The notes: generated by a model not told the origin, from the letters alone. Positions 35,501 to 45,170 are shown, counted from the stretch's first letter. The stretch is DNA of 64,000 nt from Procambarus clarkii (GCF_040958095.1 NC_091160.1:40992972-41056971), one strand, 5' to 3'. Translations and numbers: made by a program.

Positions 35501-37097
35501 TCATAATTTTGCTTCCTGTTTTGTTATATTCTTGACTGTTCAGTACATATTTCTGTGTGTTCCTCATGTGTTTAAATTTTTGAAGCACATTTACAGCACT
35601 CTTGTAGAAATGGTTGAACTATATGGACCTCTAGGAGTTATAATTACTCTGTGGAGTCGTCTGTTTGTTCCCATACAGTTGCTTATTTTCTGGTTAATTC
35701 TTTTCATTACTCAGCTATATAACCATTATTTACCTTCTCATAATACAGCTGTAGCACCTAAGCCAGGTACAGCTTTAACATCACCTGGTGGTGCTCTGGT
35801 TGGTGTGACTGCAGCAGTAACGGGTGGGGCAACAGCTGGGTCGGCGAGTACGGCATCTATAGCGAGTTCGGCTCCGAGTGAGATGTGGTATTTGGTAATA
35901 GTGCAGAGTGCTGCCGAGGTTTGCTACACGCCTCTCATGTTGGCCGGCACCTGCGTCGCCGTCTCGTACGCTTCTCGGATTATTTTATCCATTACTAGAA
36001 CTTACACGGCTGGTCCTGGAGCAGCACCGCTGCCAGATGATCTTGTTCACTCGGGCTGGACGGAGGGTGTCACAATGGCTCTTCTGGCAGTGCAGACTTC
36101 ACTCTTAAATATGGCAATGCCTGAACGCTTGGCAGTTTTGTCCATAATCTTGCTTATCGTTGTCTCGTCACTGGTTCAAAGTATGTATGAAATTGTTGAG
36201 CCAGTAGTTTTAGCCCTCAGTGCTCAGGGTGTAGCATCTATATCCAGGCATGCTCGTGCTGTGAGTGCGTGCTTACTGTTGCTGTTGCTTCCACTATACA
36301 TGGTTTATATGTTCACACTGATATTTGAGCAAGACTTTTGGCTACTGCTTGTTGTATCCACAAGCATCATGACTTCTGTGCAAGTGTTGGGTTTATTGGC
36401 AACATATGTGCTTCTCACATGGGATGCAGTTTGTGCACAGCCATGGCCAGGATTAGATGATTTGGTTTATTATACTCGAGCTACTACAAGGGTGTTTGAG
36501 TTCATTGTTGCTGTGTTTGTTGTGGGTGCTGGGGTGAAGGAGTCTATAACAGGTCAGTGGTCATGGATCAATGCTGTTGTGTTGCTGATTCACTGTTACT
36601 TTAATGTCTGGCAACGTTTACAGCAAGGCTGGAAGAGTTTCTTGCTAAGATTAGAGGCAGCTAAAAAGATATCTGCCTTACCAGAAGCTTCTCAAGAACA
36701 GCTGCAAGCCCACAATGATGTCTGTGCCATTTGTTACGCAGAAATGACTTCAGCTCGAACTACACACTGCAATCACTTATTCCATGGCCCATGCTTACGC
36801 AAATGGCTGTATGTTCAAGATAAATGTCCCATGTGTCATGCTCCCATCACACTTAAGGATACAGATTATCCTGAAAATGCTGAGCAAGATGCCACTGATG
36901 CCCATCCACCACCACCTGAGTCTATTGAGACAGAACTGGGGGCAAATATTCCCTTGCCCGATGGCGAGAATGAAGATTTAAGTCTTTTGAACACTGACGA
37001 GGAAGATGGTGAAGAGTTACAAGATGGGTATGCATTGCACGAACCAATGATAGGGATTGAGGCGGGGGAAGCACATGTTAGTCATATTCTAGAGTAA
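23505..37097 (+). CDS. RNF145: RNF145-like RING E3 ubiquitin ligase (TRC8 family), 5 exons placed
   Basis: Exons: 23505-23535, 26228-26398, 27343-27517, 30499-30657, 35427-37097 (about 735 codons). The product is a polytopic ER-membrane RING-H2 E3 ligase. Many hydrophobic segments precede a cytosolic RING near the C-terminus (C-x2-C-x11-C-x-H-x2-H-x2-C-x10-C-x2-C) and an acidic tail. Segments such as EGVTMALLAVQT, IVVSSLVQSMYEI, DFWLL and GWKSFLLR match vertebrate RNF145 more closely than RNF139/TRC8. In vertebrates these proteins ubiquitinate sterol-pathway and other ER clients; function here is inferred. All junctions are GT-AG. The junctions 1/2, 2/3 and 4/5 keep phase, but 3/4 does not (phase 2 into phase 0), so a small exon is missing or there is an indel. 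The protein is longer than human RNF145 (663 residues from memory), partly through an Ala/Gly/Ser/Thr-rich luminal or cytosolic loop. Confidence 0.9.
23893..24137 (-). repeat. tRNA-derived SINE (Thr-TGT-like head) in intron 1
   Basis: Reverse complement of the same family as 55349-55582. The head is near 24064-24135 with B-box tgggttcgatccca(g) and loop cttgtga. The body is tacctgggtgttagtcagct, and the GC-rich end is near 23925. It ends by cttgaggttatcttgagatg. Confidence 0.85.
24836..25097 (+). repeat. tRNA-derived SINE with LINE-like tail and poly-A, intron 1
   Basis: The head starts ctccgtggtgcagcggtaag with a T-arm near tcatgggttcatatcctgg. It continues through ggggaggatttactgggcgc to the tail phrase cccgaaacgctacgtgtact agtggct. 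It ends in a run of about 11 As. The shared tail (also 20789-20905, 27153-27280, 48174-48242) suggests mobilisation by a LINE with the same 3' end. A reversed, related head lies at 37395-37552. Confidence 0.8.
25510..25725 (+). repeat. tRNA-derived SINE, intron 1
   Basis: Contains ggtagagcgatggtctcgtt, catgcaggtcggcgttcagt and ccccgaccgtccacaggtgg. The first and last parts act as A- and B-box-like blocks of a tRNA-derived head. The body runs through tcccatccctaaaccttgtc to gtaatggcttagcactttct. Other copies are at 47885-48045 (plus) and 51185-51370 and 55583-55695 (minus). Confidence 0.8.
26228..26398 (+). CDS. RNF145: RNF145-like exon 2
   Basis: Acceptor ttttttcag/GG at 26227/26228 and donor TTTG/GTGAGT at 26398/26399; 171 bp. 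It encodes the cytosolic N-terminus and the first amphipathic or membrane stretch: LKGEQFEAIATVILRVPG, then LILDYWYQNDV. The motif (V/I)xLRVPxxxxxD is shared with vertebrate RNF145 and RNF139 N-termini. It ends in phase 1. Confidence 0.88.
26399..27152. other. Intron 2 body, no other gene seen
   Basis: AT-rich intronic sequence with a CAC/CCA-rich patch around 26600-26740. No conserved element recognised. Confidence 0.5.
27153..27280 (+). repeat. Dispersed 3'-tail element, intron 2
   Basis: Plus-strand copy of the tail element described at 20789-20905. It ends with tgtatgtaccttacctgaat and a T run. No tRNA-like head precedes it, so it may be a 5'-truncated LINE or SINE. Confidence 0.75.
27343..27517 (+). 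CDS. RNF145: RNF145-like exon 3, sterol-sensing-type segment
   Basis: Acceptor ttgacag/CT and donor TCCAG/GTATTG; 175 bp. The frame (AVIQGVLVLLLPLEQLVSLY...) continues exon 2 in phase. It encodes two hydrophobic segments around LPLEQLVSLYMHYLT, aligned with vertebrate LPRQHLVQLYLYFLT. The YLYF motif, reported in vertebrate RNF145 as needed for INSIG-dependent sterol response, is YMHY here (27399-27410, residues 87-90). The exon ends in phase 2, which does not fit the phase-0 start of the next recognised exon. Confidence 0.85.
27562..27668. repeat. Three tandem copies of a 34 bp unit in intron 3
   Basis: The phrase tttttaagagaatgattgta taatc(t/a)gagg recurs three times directly. It is a local duplication close behind exon 3. 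Confidence 0.85.
28014..28476. mobile_element. hAT-type MITE with 8-bp TSD, intron 3
   Basis: Bounded by perfect 8-bp repeats AACTAGAG at 28006-28013 and 28477-28484, the length expected for hAT insertions. Terminal inverted repeats are CAGTGATTTTCAACC at the left and, reversed, TAGCAATTATCAACC at the right (11 of 15 match), of the hAT/Charlie style. It has no transposase reading frame, so it is non-autonomous. A family C palindrome is nested inside at 28194-28355. Confidence 0.75.
28194..28355 (+). mobile_element. Family C palindromic element nested in the hAT MITE
   Basis: Left arm 28194-28242 (cacacactagaaagtgaaga, gacgacgacgtttcg) is inverted relative to right arm 28273-28322 (gaaacgtcgtcgtc, gttcattttctagtgtgtgg). 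The loop contains ttgataatggtctaggacgg. The left arm has lost the inner 20 bp that would pair with the loop. The tail tcagccacgttattgtgact matches the full copy at 46420-46601. Confidence 0.75.
28485..30498. other. Intron 3, right part
   Basis: No exon recognised. An A-run at about 29180 and AG-rich unique sequence (28860-29990) look like old, unidentified repeat. If an extra RNF145-like exon exists, it should lie in 27518-30498 with a length of 3n+1. Confidence 0.45.
30499..30657 (+). CDS. RNF145: RNF145-like exon 4
   Basis: Acceptor ttttttcag/GGC and donor ATAAG/GTAATG; 159 bp, phase 0 at both ends. It encodes GFSNMLMLQKSLFDPHNDME and a membrane segment, AAIVFHTLVATFVTFFLDL. It aligns by position with the vertebrate segment that follows YEGPMYLEPLS. 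It is read in phase 0; the +1 frame that exon 3 would require meets a stop within six codons. Confidence 0.85.
30737..31107. repeat. Left inverted terminal repeat of the DIRS-like element
   Basis: About 370 bp. Read in reverse complement it parallels 34909-35281, including gtagccggtgcggggaggga against atagccggcaaggggaggga, and ccggtgcggg to the outer ggctccctggagctatcggg. Inverted, not direct, terminal repeats are characteristic of DIRS-type elements. Confidence 0.85.
34909..35281. repeat. Right inverted terminal repeat of the DIRS-like element
   Basis: Partner of 30737-31107, diverged by scattered substitutions and small indels. The outer end is ccccgatagctccagggagc followed by ctccggggctc. 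Confidence 0.85.
35427..37097 (+). CDS. RNF145: RNF145-like exon 5 (last coding exon, RING domain)
   Basis: Acceptor catttcag/ATT at 35426/35427, stop TAA at 37095-37097; 1671 bp. It encodes LVYLVPVFARLAGFPVLEL and at least seven further hydrophobic segments, then the RING-H2 domain (36723-36836, CAICYAEM...CNHLFH...CPMC) and an acidic tail with EDLSLLNTDEEDGEEL. An Ala/Gly/Ser/Thr-rich stretch (about 35740-35880) interrupts the region between two membrane segments and is not in the vertebrate protein as I recall it. Intron 4, just upstream, holds a whole DIRS-like element. Confidence 0.95.
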   Translation: MLLLVYLVPVFARLAGFPVLELHLTHNFASCFVIFLTVQYIFLCVPHVFKFLKHIYSTLVEMVELYGPLGVIITLWSRLFVPIQLLIFWLILFITQLYNHYLPSHNTAVAPKPGTALTSPGGALVGVTAAVTGGATAGSASTASIASSAPSEMWYLVIVQSAAEVCYTPLMLAGTCVAVSYASRIILSITRTYTAGPGAAPLPDDLVHSGWTEGVTMALLAVQTSLLNMAMPERLAVLSIILLIVVSSLVQSMYEIVEPVVLALSAQGVASISRHARAVSACLLLLLLPLYMVYMFTLIFEQDFWLLLVVSTSIMTSVQVLGLLATYVLLTWDAVCAQPWPGLDDLVYYTRATTRVFEFIVAVFVVGAGVKESITGQWSWINAVVLLIHCYFNVWQRLQQGWKSFLLRLEAAKKISALPEASQEQLQAHNDVCAICYAEMTSARTTHCNHLFHGPCLRKWLYVQDKCPMCHAPITLKDTDYPENAEQDATDAHPPPPESIETELGANIPLPDGENEDLSLLNTDEEDGEELQDGYALHEPMIGIEAGEAHVSHILE

Positions 37098-37189
37098 GAA
37101 GACAACTCTTGTTATTAGTAAGCTGACAAAGTTTGAGAAGCTGAGCTTAAAGCCGTCATTAAAATTCTATTCCTTACACTTTGTTTTAC

Positions 37190-37391
37190 GAGGTGAGTGC
37201 AGGAGCAGACTACTTCTGACTCCTGTTAGCAGGCTGAGAGCTTTTCCCTACCATAGCTCATGGTAAGCCTTACCCACTAGTTTTACACACAGGTGGGTAC
37301 AGGAGCAGACTACTTCTGACTCCTGTTAGCAGGCTGAGAGCTTTTCCCTACCATAGCTCATGGTGAGCCTTACCCCACTAGTTTTACACTG
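37190..37391. repeat. Direct duplication of about 103 bp
   Basis: Two tandem, nearly identical copies containing gcaggagcagactacttctg, agcaggctgagagcttttcc and catggt(a/g)agccttacc. They differ at a few bases. Located just downstream of the RNF145-like stop codon. Confidence 0.9.
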
Positions 37392-37394
37392 GAA

Positions 37395-37552
37395 CACAAC
37401 CTGCCCACTGGTTAACAGCCAGGTACCCAGTTACTGCTCGGTGAACAGAGAAAGAGTTAAGGATTGATGTCCAGACAGTCCTCCCTGGCCAGGACTTGAA
37501 CCTCGAGAAATCCCTCATCGGGGGGAGTGTGGTAGTACCACTACACCGCTAG
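37395..37552 (-). repeat. tRNA-derived SINE, reversed
   Basis: Minus strand: head ctagcggtgtagtggtac, B-box ggttcaagtcctggcc, then agggaggactgtctggacat. Related to the SINE at 24836-25097. Confidence 0.7.
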
Positions 37553-37851
37553 GGAAGAGTTGTGTAAAATCTTTTGCCTACTGTATTGCAACTATTTGTC
37601 CTTGGATCAGATATCGGCAGAGGTGGGCAGACCCTAGTTCAGCAGGGACTGAATTCCTGGAACTTGATCCATTGTGAGGATTGTGACTGGGAAAGTCAGT
37701 TTTTTCTAGGCATGACTGAAGTATGAACTGATGGTCCATTTTACAGGAATTCTGGACAATGTAACTTTTTTTCAATGTTAAAAACTAGAAGAGAAATGTG
37801 TGTTATGTACCAATACAAAAATGTCTCTTTCAAATTTGATATATGAATAAA

Positions 37852-39375
37852 TTATACATCAAATATATATTTTAAATCAGGGTCAGTTGTGCACAATCTA
37901 TGCAGAAAAATGTCATGTAGAATTGTATGGCAAGTGAGCTCAGCATTGAAGGACTTGGTCAAGTTCAATACAACTCTCCCCCTCAAGTGCCATCGTGGAG
38001 AGGCTCTTCTCTCTGGGGAAATACATCATCGGGGGGTTTCACTGACACCCATTTTGACATGCTAGTCTTGAAGGAAAACTGGAACATTCAAGCTATTATA
38101 TTTTGTGCTAGTTATAAGTACTGTACAGTAGTAATTGACCGTAACCTTCAGTTCCTTTTGAGGAATGGGTGACCATCTTTGGATAGCTGTTACTTCCGAA
38201 TGTACATAGTTACTTGGTGGTCTGTTGACTAAAATGTTTGTTTAAACTGCTTTCTGAAGAACGGCTAAATATCTATATCTATATTTTATCTTAATTACAA
38301 TTTTCCTTTAAAGTTTCCTCTCGTGTGTGTGATACTTCGGTGATGTTTTACCCCATAAATTGTTTCTCAAGTACCGTATTACTATATTCTTGTGAATTGT
38401 GTAATGAAAATGTTCTGATAAGACTACAGAAATTTTCAGCAGACATTCCATTATATCTGACCACCAGTGTGGGTGTTTTTCTTGTGAGAATTACCCAAAA
38501 TTAAGGGTGACAGCTTTTCTAATGTGATAAATGTCACTTTATGATCAGTGTTTATTAATTCATTGTTAATCATAATGTTCAAATGGTGCAAGTTCCATTT
38601 TCATAAAATATTCATTCTTGTTAATTACAAACATACTGTATTTGGCTTCAATCAAAAGTTCCTTGTAAAGCTTGAATGTGAAGCACTTAATAACACTATT
38701 GTTGATATTAACATTGAGTAAAGAAAATATTGAAGAAAGTTTGTATGTCGTGACTTAACACTGCTGCAGTAACCCAATATGGCCCCGCATGTTGCACACT
38801 CTAGGGACTTATATCATTCTTTGACTGTTTGTTTTGACTCATAAATTGGCCATTGTAGATTCACATGGAGCACACTTTCCACCTTATTGTAGCAAATTGT
38901 AGATAATTTATTGAAAATATGATGTATTCATAATGCACACAATTTAAAAAAAAATTGAGAGGTCGTATATGAGGAATCCATAAGAAAGGCACAAGTTCTG
39001 TAAGTTTAAACCTTGAGCTGGGGGATATGGCATGTCTGTTATTGCTAGACATTTGTTTTGAAGAAGGTTTAGATGTAGTTAACATATTCAAAAAAGAATT
39101 TTGTGAAGACAAACAGCTTCATAGACTAAGCTGTCACCAAGGCTGGTTGAGCCCAGGCCAGACTGTGATAGAACAGCTGTCAAAATCGTTTACAGGTAAT
39201 GGCATCATTATATGTACAAGCTGGTACAGTATATTGTATGATGTATTTGAGAGTGAATCTTAAAGTAAACTGAAGCCAGGAGGTGATAGATAAAAGCACC
39301 ATTGTTGTACTGTACGAACCACATGTGAAAATAATGCTACATAGTCTCTCTGGCTTGGCACCTTCATTTGATAAT
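37852..39375. other. Unique AT-rich sequence downstream of the gene
   Basis: No coding exon or repeat recognised. It may include more 3'UTR. Confidence 0.45.
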
Positions 39376-39377
39376 TA

Positions 39378-40895
39378 CAGTGGCACCTCGACTTAAGACT
39401 GCCCCTATTTACGGCTTTTTTGGGTTACGACCCCAATTTCGTCTAAAAATGCGACTCGACTTACAAGCTTTGCCTCGACTTGCGGCTTTGTTGATACATG
39501 TATGGGTCGACTGAGCCCATGGTTCCTGGTAGCACGGTGACCCCACCTCGATTTACCAGAGCTGCCCGCTTAGTGACGATTGCGCCTGTAAAGAATTTCA
39601 TTATTTTTGTGCTTATTTCTTTTTTGAACATAAAAGTAATTATTATATATGATGCCATGGGCCCAAGAAAATCAGTGATAAGGATCAACCCAAGAAAACG
39701 CTTGTGAGGATGACCATAGAGGAAAAACAAGAGATCATTTGTAAACATGAAGATGGTGTGCGGGTTGTTGATCTAGCTAGGTAGTACAACAAATCTATGT
39801 CGACGATATCCACTGTGCTTGCCAAGAAAAATGACATTGAGTGCTAAAGTGGCAAAAGGCATATCAATATTCACGAAACACAGAACACAAGAGCACAATC
39901 GACTTGGGAATTGTCCAGGACGGACCGAAACGTCGTTGTCCCTTCACTTTCTAGTGTGTGGTCTGGTCAACACAGAACGCAAACACTTGAGGATGTTGAG
40001 AAGTTATTATTAATTTGGATACACAAGAAGGAGTTAGCGGGTGATAGTTTCAGAGGCCATCATTTGTGAAAAAGCAAGACTATTGCATGAAGAACCTCTG
40101 GAACGAGTGATGCAGATACAAAAGATTTCAAGACTGGCAGGGGAAAGAAATGGCATTCACAGTGCTGAGAGAGTTGTGTTGTGAGTTGTTGGAGGAACAC
40201 AGCGAAGAACTGACCACCGAAGAACTCCTAGCCCTTCAAGGAGCAGCAACAAGAGACAGTTGAGGAAATTTCTTCAGGGGAGGAGGAGGCAGTACAGAAT
40301 GTCCTTTCCTCAACAGTTAAGAAATGGTGTGCAGTATGGAAAGAAATGCAAAGTTTTGTTGAAATGACTTGCCCAGATCAAGTTGCAGTAGGCCATTACC
40401 TTAACCTTTTCAGTGACACTGTGATGCCTCACTACAGACAAGTGTTCAGACGTATGGAAAAATGAGTCTCTGTGGAAAGATTCTTAGCGAGATAAACAAG
40501 CAGTGAACCACAACCAGGTCCTAGTGGTATGCAGGCAAAACATAGGAGAGAGAGTACCCCAGAGAAGTCATCACTGCCTGATGTTATAATGGAAGGGGAC
40601 TCCCCTTCCAAACACTAACACCTCTCCTCTTTCCCCCCCCCCCCCCCCTCCTCACCATCTTCCATACACCAACAAGAGTCCTTAATAAAGTTAAGATATA
40701 CATACTGTATTGTAGCTAGTATAAAAAGTGCTATTTGGTATAAAATGTATTTTTAAGTTAATCCGTTCCACACCCCCAAAAATATTAAATCAGTTTACGT
40801 TATTACTTATGGGGAAAATCTGTTTTGCTTACAAATTTTTTTACTTAGGACCTGTCTCTATTAACGGATTAAATTCGTAAGTGGAGGTACCACTG
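39378..40895 (+). mobile_element. Tigger/pogo DNA transposon relic with TA TSD
   Basis: Flanked by TA (39376-39377 and 40896-40897). The terminal inverted repeat CAGTGGCACCTCGACTTA at the left matches, reversed, CAGTGGTACCTCCACTTA at the right. Inside are remnants of a CENP-B/jerky-type transposase. The N-terminal helix-turn-helix coding (MTIEEKQEIICKHEDG, VVDLA, NKSMSTIS) is at about 39650-39860. A C-terminal part follows (KKWCAVWKEMQSFVE and YRQVFRRMEK; about 40310-40465). The central DDE catalytic region is deleted, and stops and frameshifts are frequent. A family C copy is nested at 39887-39968. Confidence 0.88.
39887..39968 (+). mobile_element. Family C copy nested in Tigger, truncated near the loop
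   Basis: Flanked by the perfect 10-bp repeat AACACAGAAC (39877-39886 and 39969-39978). The sequence begins a few bases before cacaatcgacttgg, close to the loop of the full palindrome, and ends ctagtgtgtggtctggtc. This insertion splits the Tigger transposase remnant and is therefore younger. Confidence 0.82.
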
Positions 40896-40897
40896 TA

Positions 40898-43800
40898 CAG
40901 TACTTGCTTAAATCAGAAAATAAAGAGATTGAGGACGTTTTGGGCCATCCTGTACTGTAACTTTGTCACTTTATTTTCAGATGTTTGTGTTTGGTGTCTA
41001 AATTTTAGCGACATTATTGTGACTTGTTGTGTTTCACCTTATATGAGAAGGCTCAAATATGGGAATCATATAGTAGTGACAGATGAGAAGTATATTGGGA
41101 GGGAAGTGTGGAACATTATATGAAATAAAGGTTGGGGAGGGGGAAACTTGAAAGGGTGAAATGTTTGTGTGGTGATAACTTCCTGTAGAAGCTTGTACTG
41201 TGCCGTCCACCTCCTAATGGGAAGCTGCTTGGAAGGAGTAAGGCATCAAGGCTGTTCATGGATATGGCAGTAGAAAAAGGAATAGAATGAAGGAGACAGT
41301 AAGTCGAGAGAGAATTGCTTAATGGTAAGAATGCATTTGTATACTAAATGATGCTGCAAACAGGTGAAAATGGAAACAGATTGACATGTTCGCAATGCAA
41401 TTTTTTGCATTTTTCAATATCACACAATACTGCAAAGATTACAAGTATTTAGATCAATATTATTGAATATAAAGAAACTAGTAATTTCAGAATACTGTAT
41501 TTGTGTTTGGAAATATTTATATTTTTGGTTGAAACCAAACATTTCTTGACATTTTAGCTTTAAAGAAAACATTTCTGCATATTTATTTTGTATGGGTGGT
41601 TGTCAATTGAACAGTTCACAGCAGGTTATTTGGTCGAAAACATTTTTGGTGTCTGATGTTGGATTCAAATAAACAAAAAGATGCAAATAGTATTAACCCC
41701 AACTACTACAAGACTGCTTTGGCAGTATGTTTTTTGGGTTTACTCTAGATACGAAGCCTTGAGCATTTGTATGATGTGTGTGCAGACGGTAAGTCACAAT
41801 AATGGGGCTGAAAATTAGACACCCAGCTCACAGATCTGAAAACAACGGAGTTGACTAATAAAGTCAACTCCTTTGTTTTCAGATGTGTGGGTTGGTATCT
41901 AATAGAGTATATTTTTGTCATGAATAATTGACATAGTTTTGATTGGTTTCTGTGCAGCTATTTGAATAATTTTAGGTTTCTGATTCCACCTTATAAACAT
42001 AATTATTGTTGTCTACCAACAAGTATTGTTGGTAGAGAGAGAAATCTCACAACAAACATTCAAAATTACTCTTCAGAATTTTGAGTAAAACTTTAAATGT
42101 GTTGGGCTGTTTGGAAAATAAAAAAAGTTATGAGAAGTTTTTGAATCGACAGAGCACTTGCATCGTGTGTCTTAAATACTCACCACATCACAAACACTGA
42201 AGTCTTCAAATGTTGTGTCACTGGTTTAAACAAATTTTAAAACAGTATATAAATGGTTGTGGAAATCATGTATTACTACATGTTTTCGATATAGTTTTTT
42301 CACCAGAATTGTGATTTTGGGACGGTTGTTACTTGTACATTATGCTTCCGTAACAAATTAGACTTGACCTTGTGTTGGTTCCAAGGCTCAGTGTCCTCTG
42401 GTTGTTTGGTTTAACCAAGCTGTTAGACGCAGCTGTTCTCGGCCCGACATGTGAATTACAGCCCAATAATCAGGTATCCTTTGAAGATGTTTATTAGCTT
42501 CTTATTAGAACACTGTGAGGGGTCAGGGCAAGTGGTCAGCTACTGTGTAGAATAGCCTGCTTTTTGGAAATGCTGAATTTGTTGTTTTATTGCTGGTTTT
42601 ACAGGAAAATATATTTTGTGCCAAAGTGTAAGTCTTGGATATTGCTTTAACTACTGTATATGATGCAGTGTCGTGTACTGTATATCTATAGCCAAAAATA
42701 TAATGTGTATATAATTTCATTCCTTGTGGTTTGTCATGTATGGTAAAATCTTACTCGAATGGAATGACTGGTTCTGCATACTTCCGTTGCATCCATTTGT
42801 TGATGATTTTATTAATGCTAGAGAACTTTTTTTAAATAGTCAAAATGTTTTGTAATTATTTTTCATGTTTATTGACAATGCAAACCTGCATTAGCAGGAT
42901 GATCAAATATTAGCTGGGCTGGAACTTTCCAGACGAGCCTAATTTTCCACTGTCTTCTTTCTGAGTGCGAGATGTTCGTTATTTTTTGTATTCTACTCGG
43001 AATAACAAGGTACAGTAATGTAAGTTGGGTATTTAAGCAATTTATGCTAAGATCTCTGATTTCCATGTACAGTACAGTATTGTAGTTCATCATATTAAAT
43101 TAGTCTAATTTGCTTTGTACTGTACCTTCCATTTTGTGCTGCTACTGCAGTTAAGGCATCAGTATGGCCACTACCCTACTGAAGGCAACCTACCTTGTGG
43201 TGGTTCCTAGGATCAATGTGCCCATGGCCCAGTCTCTGACCAGGCTTCCTGGGCTTCATATGATGGACAGTTTTTCATAGACTAAAACTTTTCCATTGGT
43301 CATAGAATTAATTAAACTTGATGGCTGTGATAAGATGAATGTTATTGATGGCCGTCACTGGGTGGTTGGTAATTGTGTAAATGAGGAGTTCCTTGACTGC
43401 TTCGCATTTATCAGTAATACTATACTGTACTAAACAAAATCCCATTTTGATAAAATAGAATAGTTTCAGTGCCCCCTAGTACACTCCAGTTGAAATTTTA
43501 TATCCTATCATCTTAAATCTGTCTATACTATTTGTAATTAGAATCTTTTAAATGTTCATTTATGTTGTACATTGATACAGGGAGTAATTACTGTGTATCA
43601 ATGCAGAATACAAACGAGGAAAAAATTGCCTTAATAATTTTGCACTAATTTTAGACTTTTCCCACATACCAAGGTTTTCTATAAGACTGATAGTTTGTTG
43701 AGAATGCAGTTTATGAGTCTACATGCAGTATTTTCAGTGTAATTACTAAGGAAGTACTGTAGGATAGCATTGTCATATTACTTGAGAGAAGGAGTATGTT

Positions 43801-44050
43801 GGCTACAATACCTCACCACACTATCAGAGTACAGTATTAACATGGTTTAGTATTTGGGACCGGGGCATACCAAGATGTTATACAGATTTCTTTGTATAAA
43901 TGCTCAAAAAATGTTTTAATATATACATTTAGAGTGAGAAATAAAAAAAGTAAGAAAAATAATGTTTTATTGCAAACCAATTTTTGTATTGAAAGGTACA
44001 GTATGTATACAAATATATGGACATGAGCTAATTAACAAATCTGTGCTGTT
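40898..44050. other. Long AT-rich unique region
   Basis: About 3 kb without recognisable exons. It holds a 30 bp-arm palindrome (41821-41892). Two worn fragments of a dispersed repeat lie at about 42370-42480 and 43190-43265; their accaagctgttagacgcagc and ggcccagtctctgaccaggc resemble the 51634-51780 element. Confidence 0.45.
41821..41892. repeat. Inverted repeat, about 30 bp arms
   Basis: Left arm cagatctgaaaacaacggag ttgac (ends 41855) and right arm gtcaactcctttgttttcag atgtgtgggt (41863-41892) with a 7 bp loop. It would fold into a stable hairpin. Confidence 0.85.
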
Positions 44051-44172
44051 GTTACAAGAGAAGGTCTGGGTCGTATCCCTAAAAATTACCATCCTACCCG
44101 GTTTCGAAACCTGGGAATTAGGATCCCTTATTGAGAGTGGAGAATGTAGTCACTGTGCTATAGGACCCTTCC
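44051..44172 (-). repeat. tRNA-like SINE head, reversed and degraded
   Basis: Minus strand reads gggtcctatagcacagtgac ... ttcccaggtttcgaaacc, a tRNA-like A-box to B-box arrangement similar to the heads near 16787 and 63690. The body is hard to follow. Confidence 0.45.
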
Positions 44173-44810
44173 ATATTATTTGTTCTGGTATTAGCATCCT
44201 TATTAAGTTAAGGATCTTGATTATTGTTCTATGACGGTGCTGAATAGTCTTCCCAGGCTCGGTAATTGAAAGCCGAGAGCTGCGCACTCTAAGGGTTAAT
44301 GAACAGACCGTGCTCTCTTTAGCTACTAAACGAATTTTCCTATTCTACTTATTATTTAACTACTTATTTCCTATTCCTTCCCTCGATCCTCCGCCTCCCT
44401 GTCTGTCTGCTCAACTGCATTATCAACCCACAAATTCAACAGCTTTCAAGTTTTTGTTTATATATAATTCTAACTACTGTCACATTCTGTTAAAAAATCA
44501 TGGCCAGGATTCAACAAGCATTTATGCATCTATTATAAACAGCCTTCGGAGCTCAAACTGTTTAATAAATGTAAACAAAGCTGCCGAAGATTGAGAATTT
44601 TTTTTTTTTTTTTTACCTGAGGTCCACTAACCCGAGTGGCCTCGACGAGGACAAGAAACAGGTGGCTTGTTGAAGGTCCCTCATTGCCTTGATCTTTTCC
44701 AGGTAGATTCTGAAACAACACAGTTTTGACATTTACAGCTTTGGCGGGTAGGCAGTTCCATGGGTTACTCTCGACTCAACCGTACGGTGGGCCCTCAACC
44801 GTTCCAATCG

Positions 44811-45170
44811 GGAACGGTTGAGGGCCACAAGGTTAACACCACAGCAAACCAGACATGACAGGGCGGATCTCATTGAAAATACTGAACAATTTTGGATGAT
44901 GCCAATCCGGACTAATTCTTCAAAAGGTCAGATGTAACAAACAAGGCGCAACAGTTTGAGGTCAACAAGCCTTAATGTAGCATCTCCTGTTCTGTCGTAC
45001 ATTAAGGCTTGTTGACCTCAAACTGTTGCTACTTGTTTGTTACATCTGACCTTTTGAAGAATTAGTCCGGATTGGCATCCTCCAAATTGTTCAGTATTAT
45101 AAAAGTTTCAGTGAGATCAACCCTGTGATGCCTGGTGTGCAGTATCAGCCCTGTGGCCCTCAACCGTTCC
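44811..45170. repeat. Large inverted repeat, about 170 bp arms
   Basis: Left arm 44811-44979 and right arm 44998-45170 are reverse complements with scattered differences, and the loop is 18 bp. Inner arm sequence: tttgaggtcaacaagcctta. The outer edge has a second, smaller perfect hairpin: GCCCTCAACCGTTCC at 44791-44805 against its complement at 44811-44825. It is probably a foldback or head-to-head copy of an unidentified repeat. Confidence 0.88.

Larger units (their letters stand above)
37098..37851 (+). other. Probable 3'UTR of the RNF145-like gene with polyadenylation signal
   Basis: The first AATAAA after the stop on this strand is at 37846-37851. Within the interval lie a tandem duplication (37190-37391) and a reversed SINE (37395-37552). 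The real transcript end cannot be fixed from sequence, and other signals exist further on. Confidence 0.4.

Noticed and set aside
44310-44594. 94-codon plus-strand open frame
   Set aside because: Low-complexity, AT-rich, no homology recognised.
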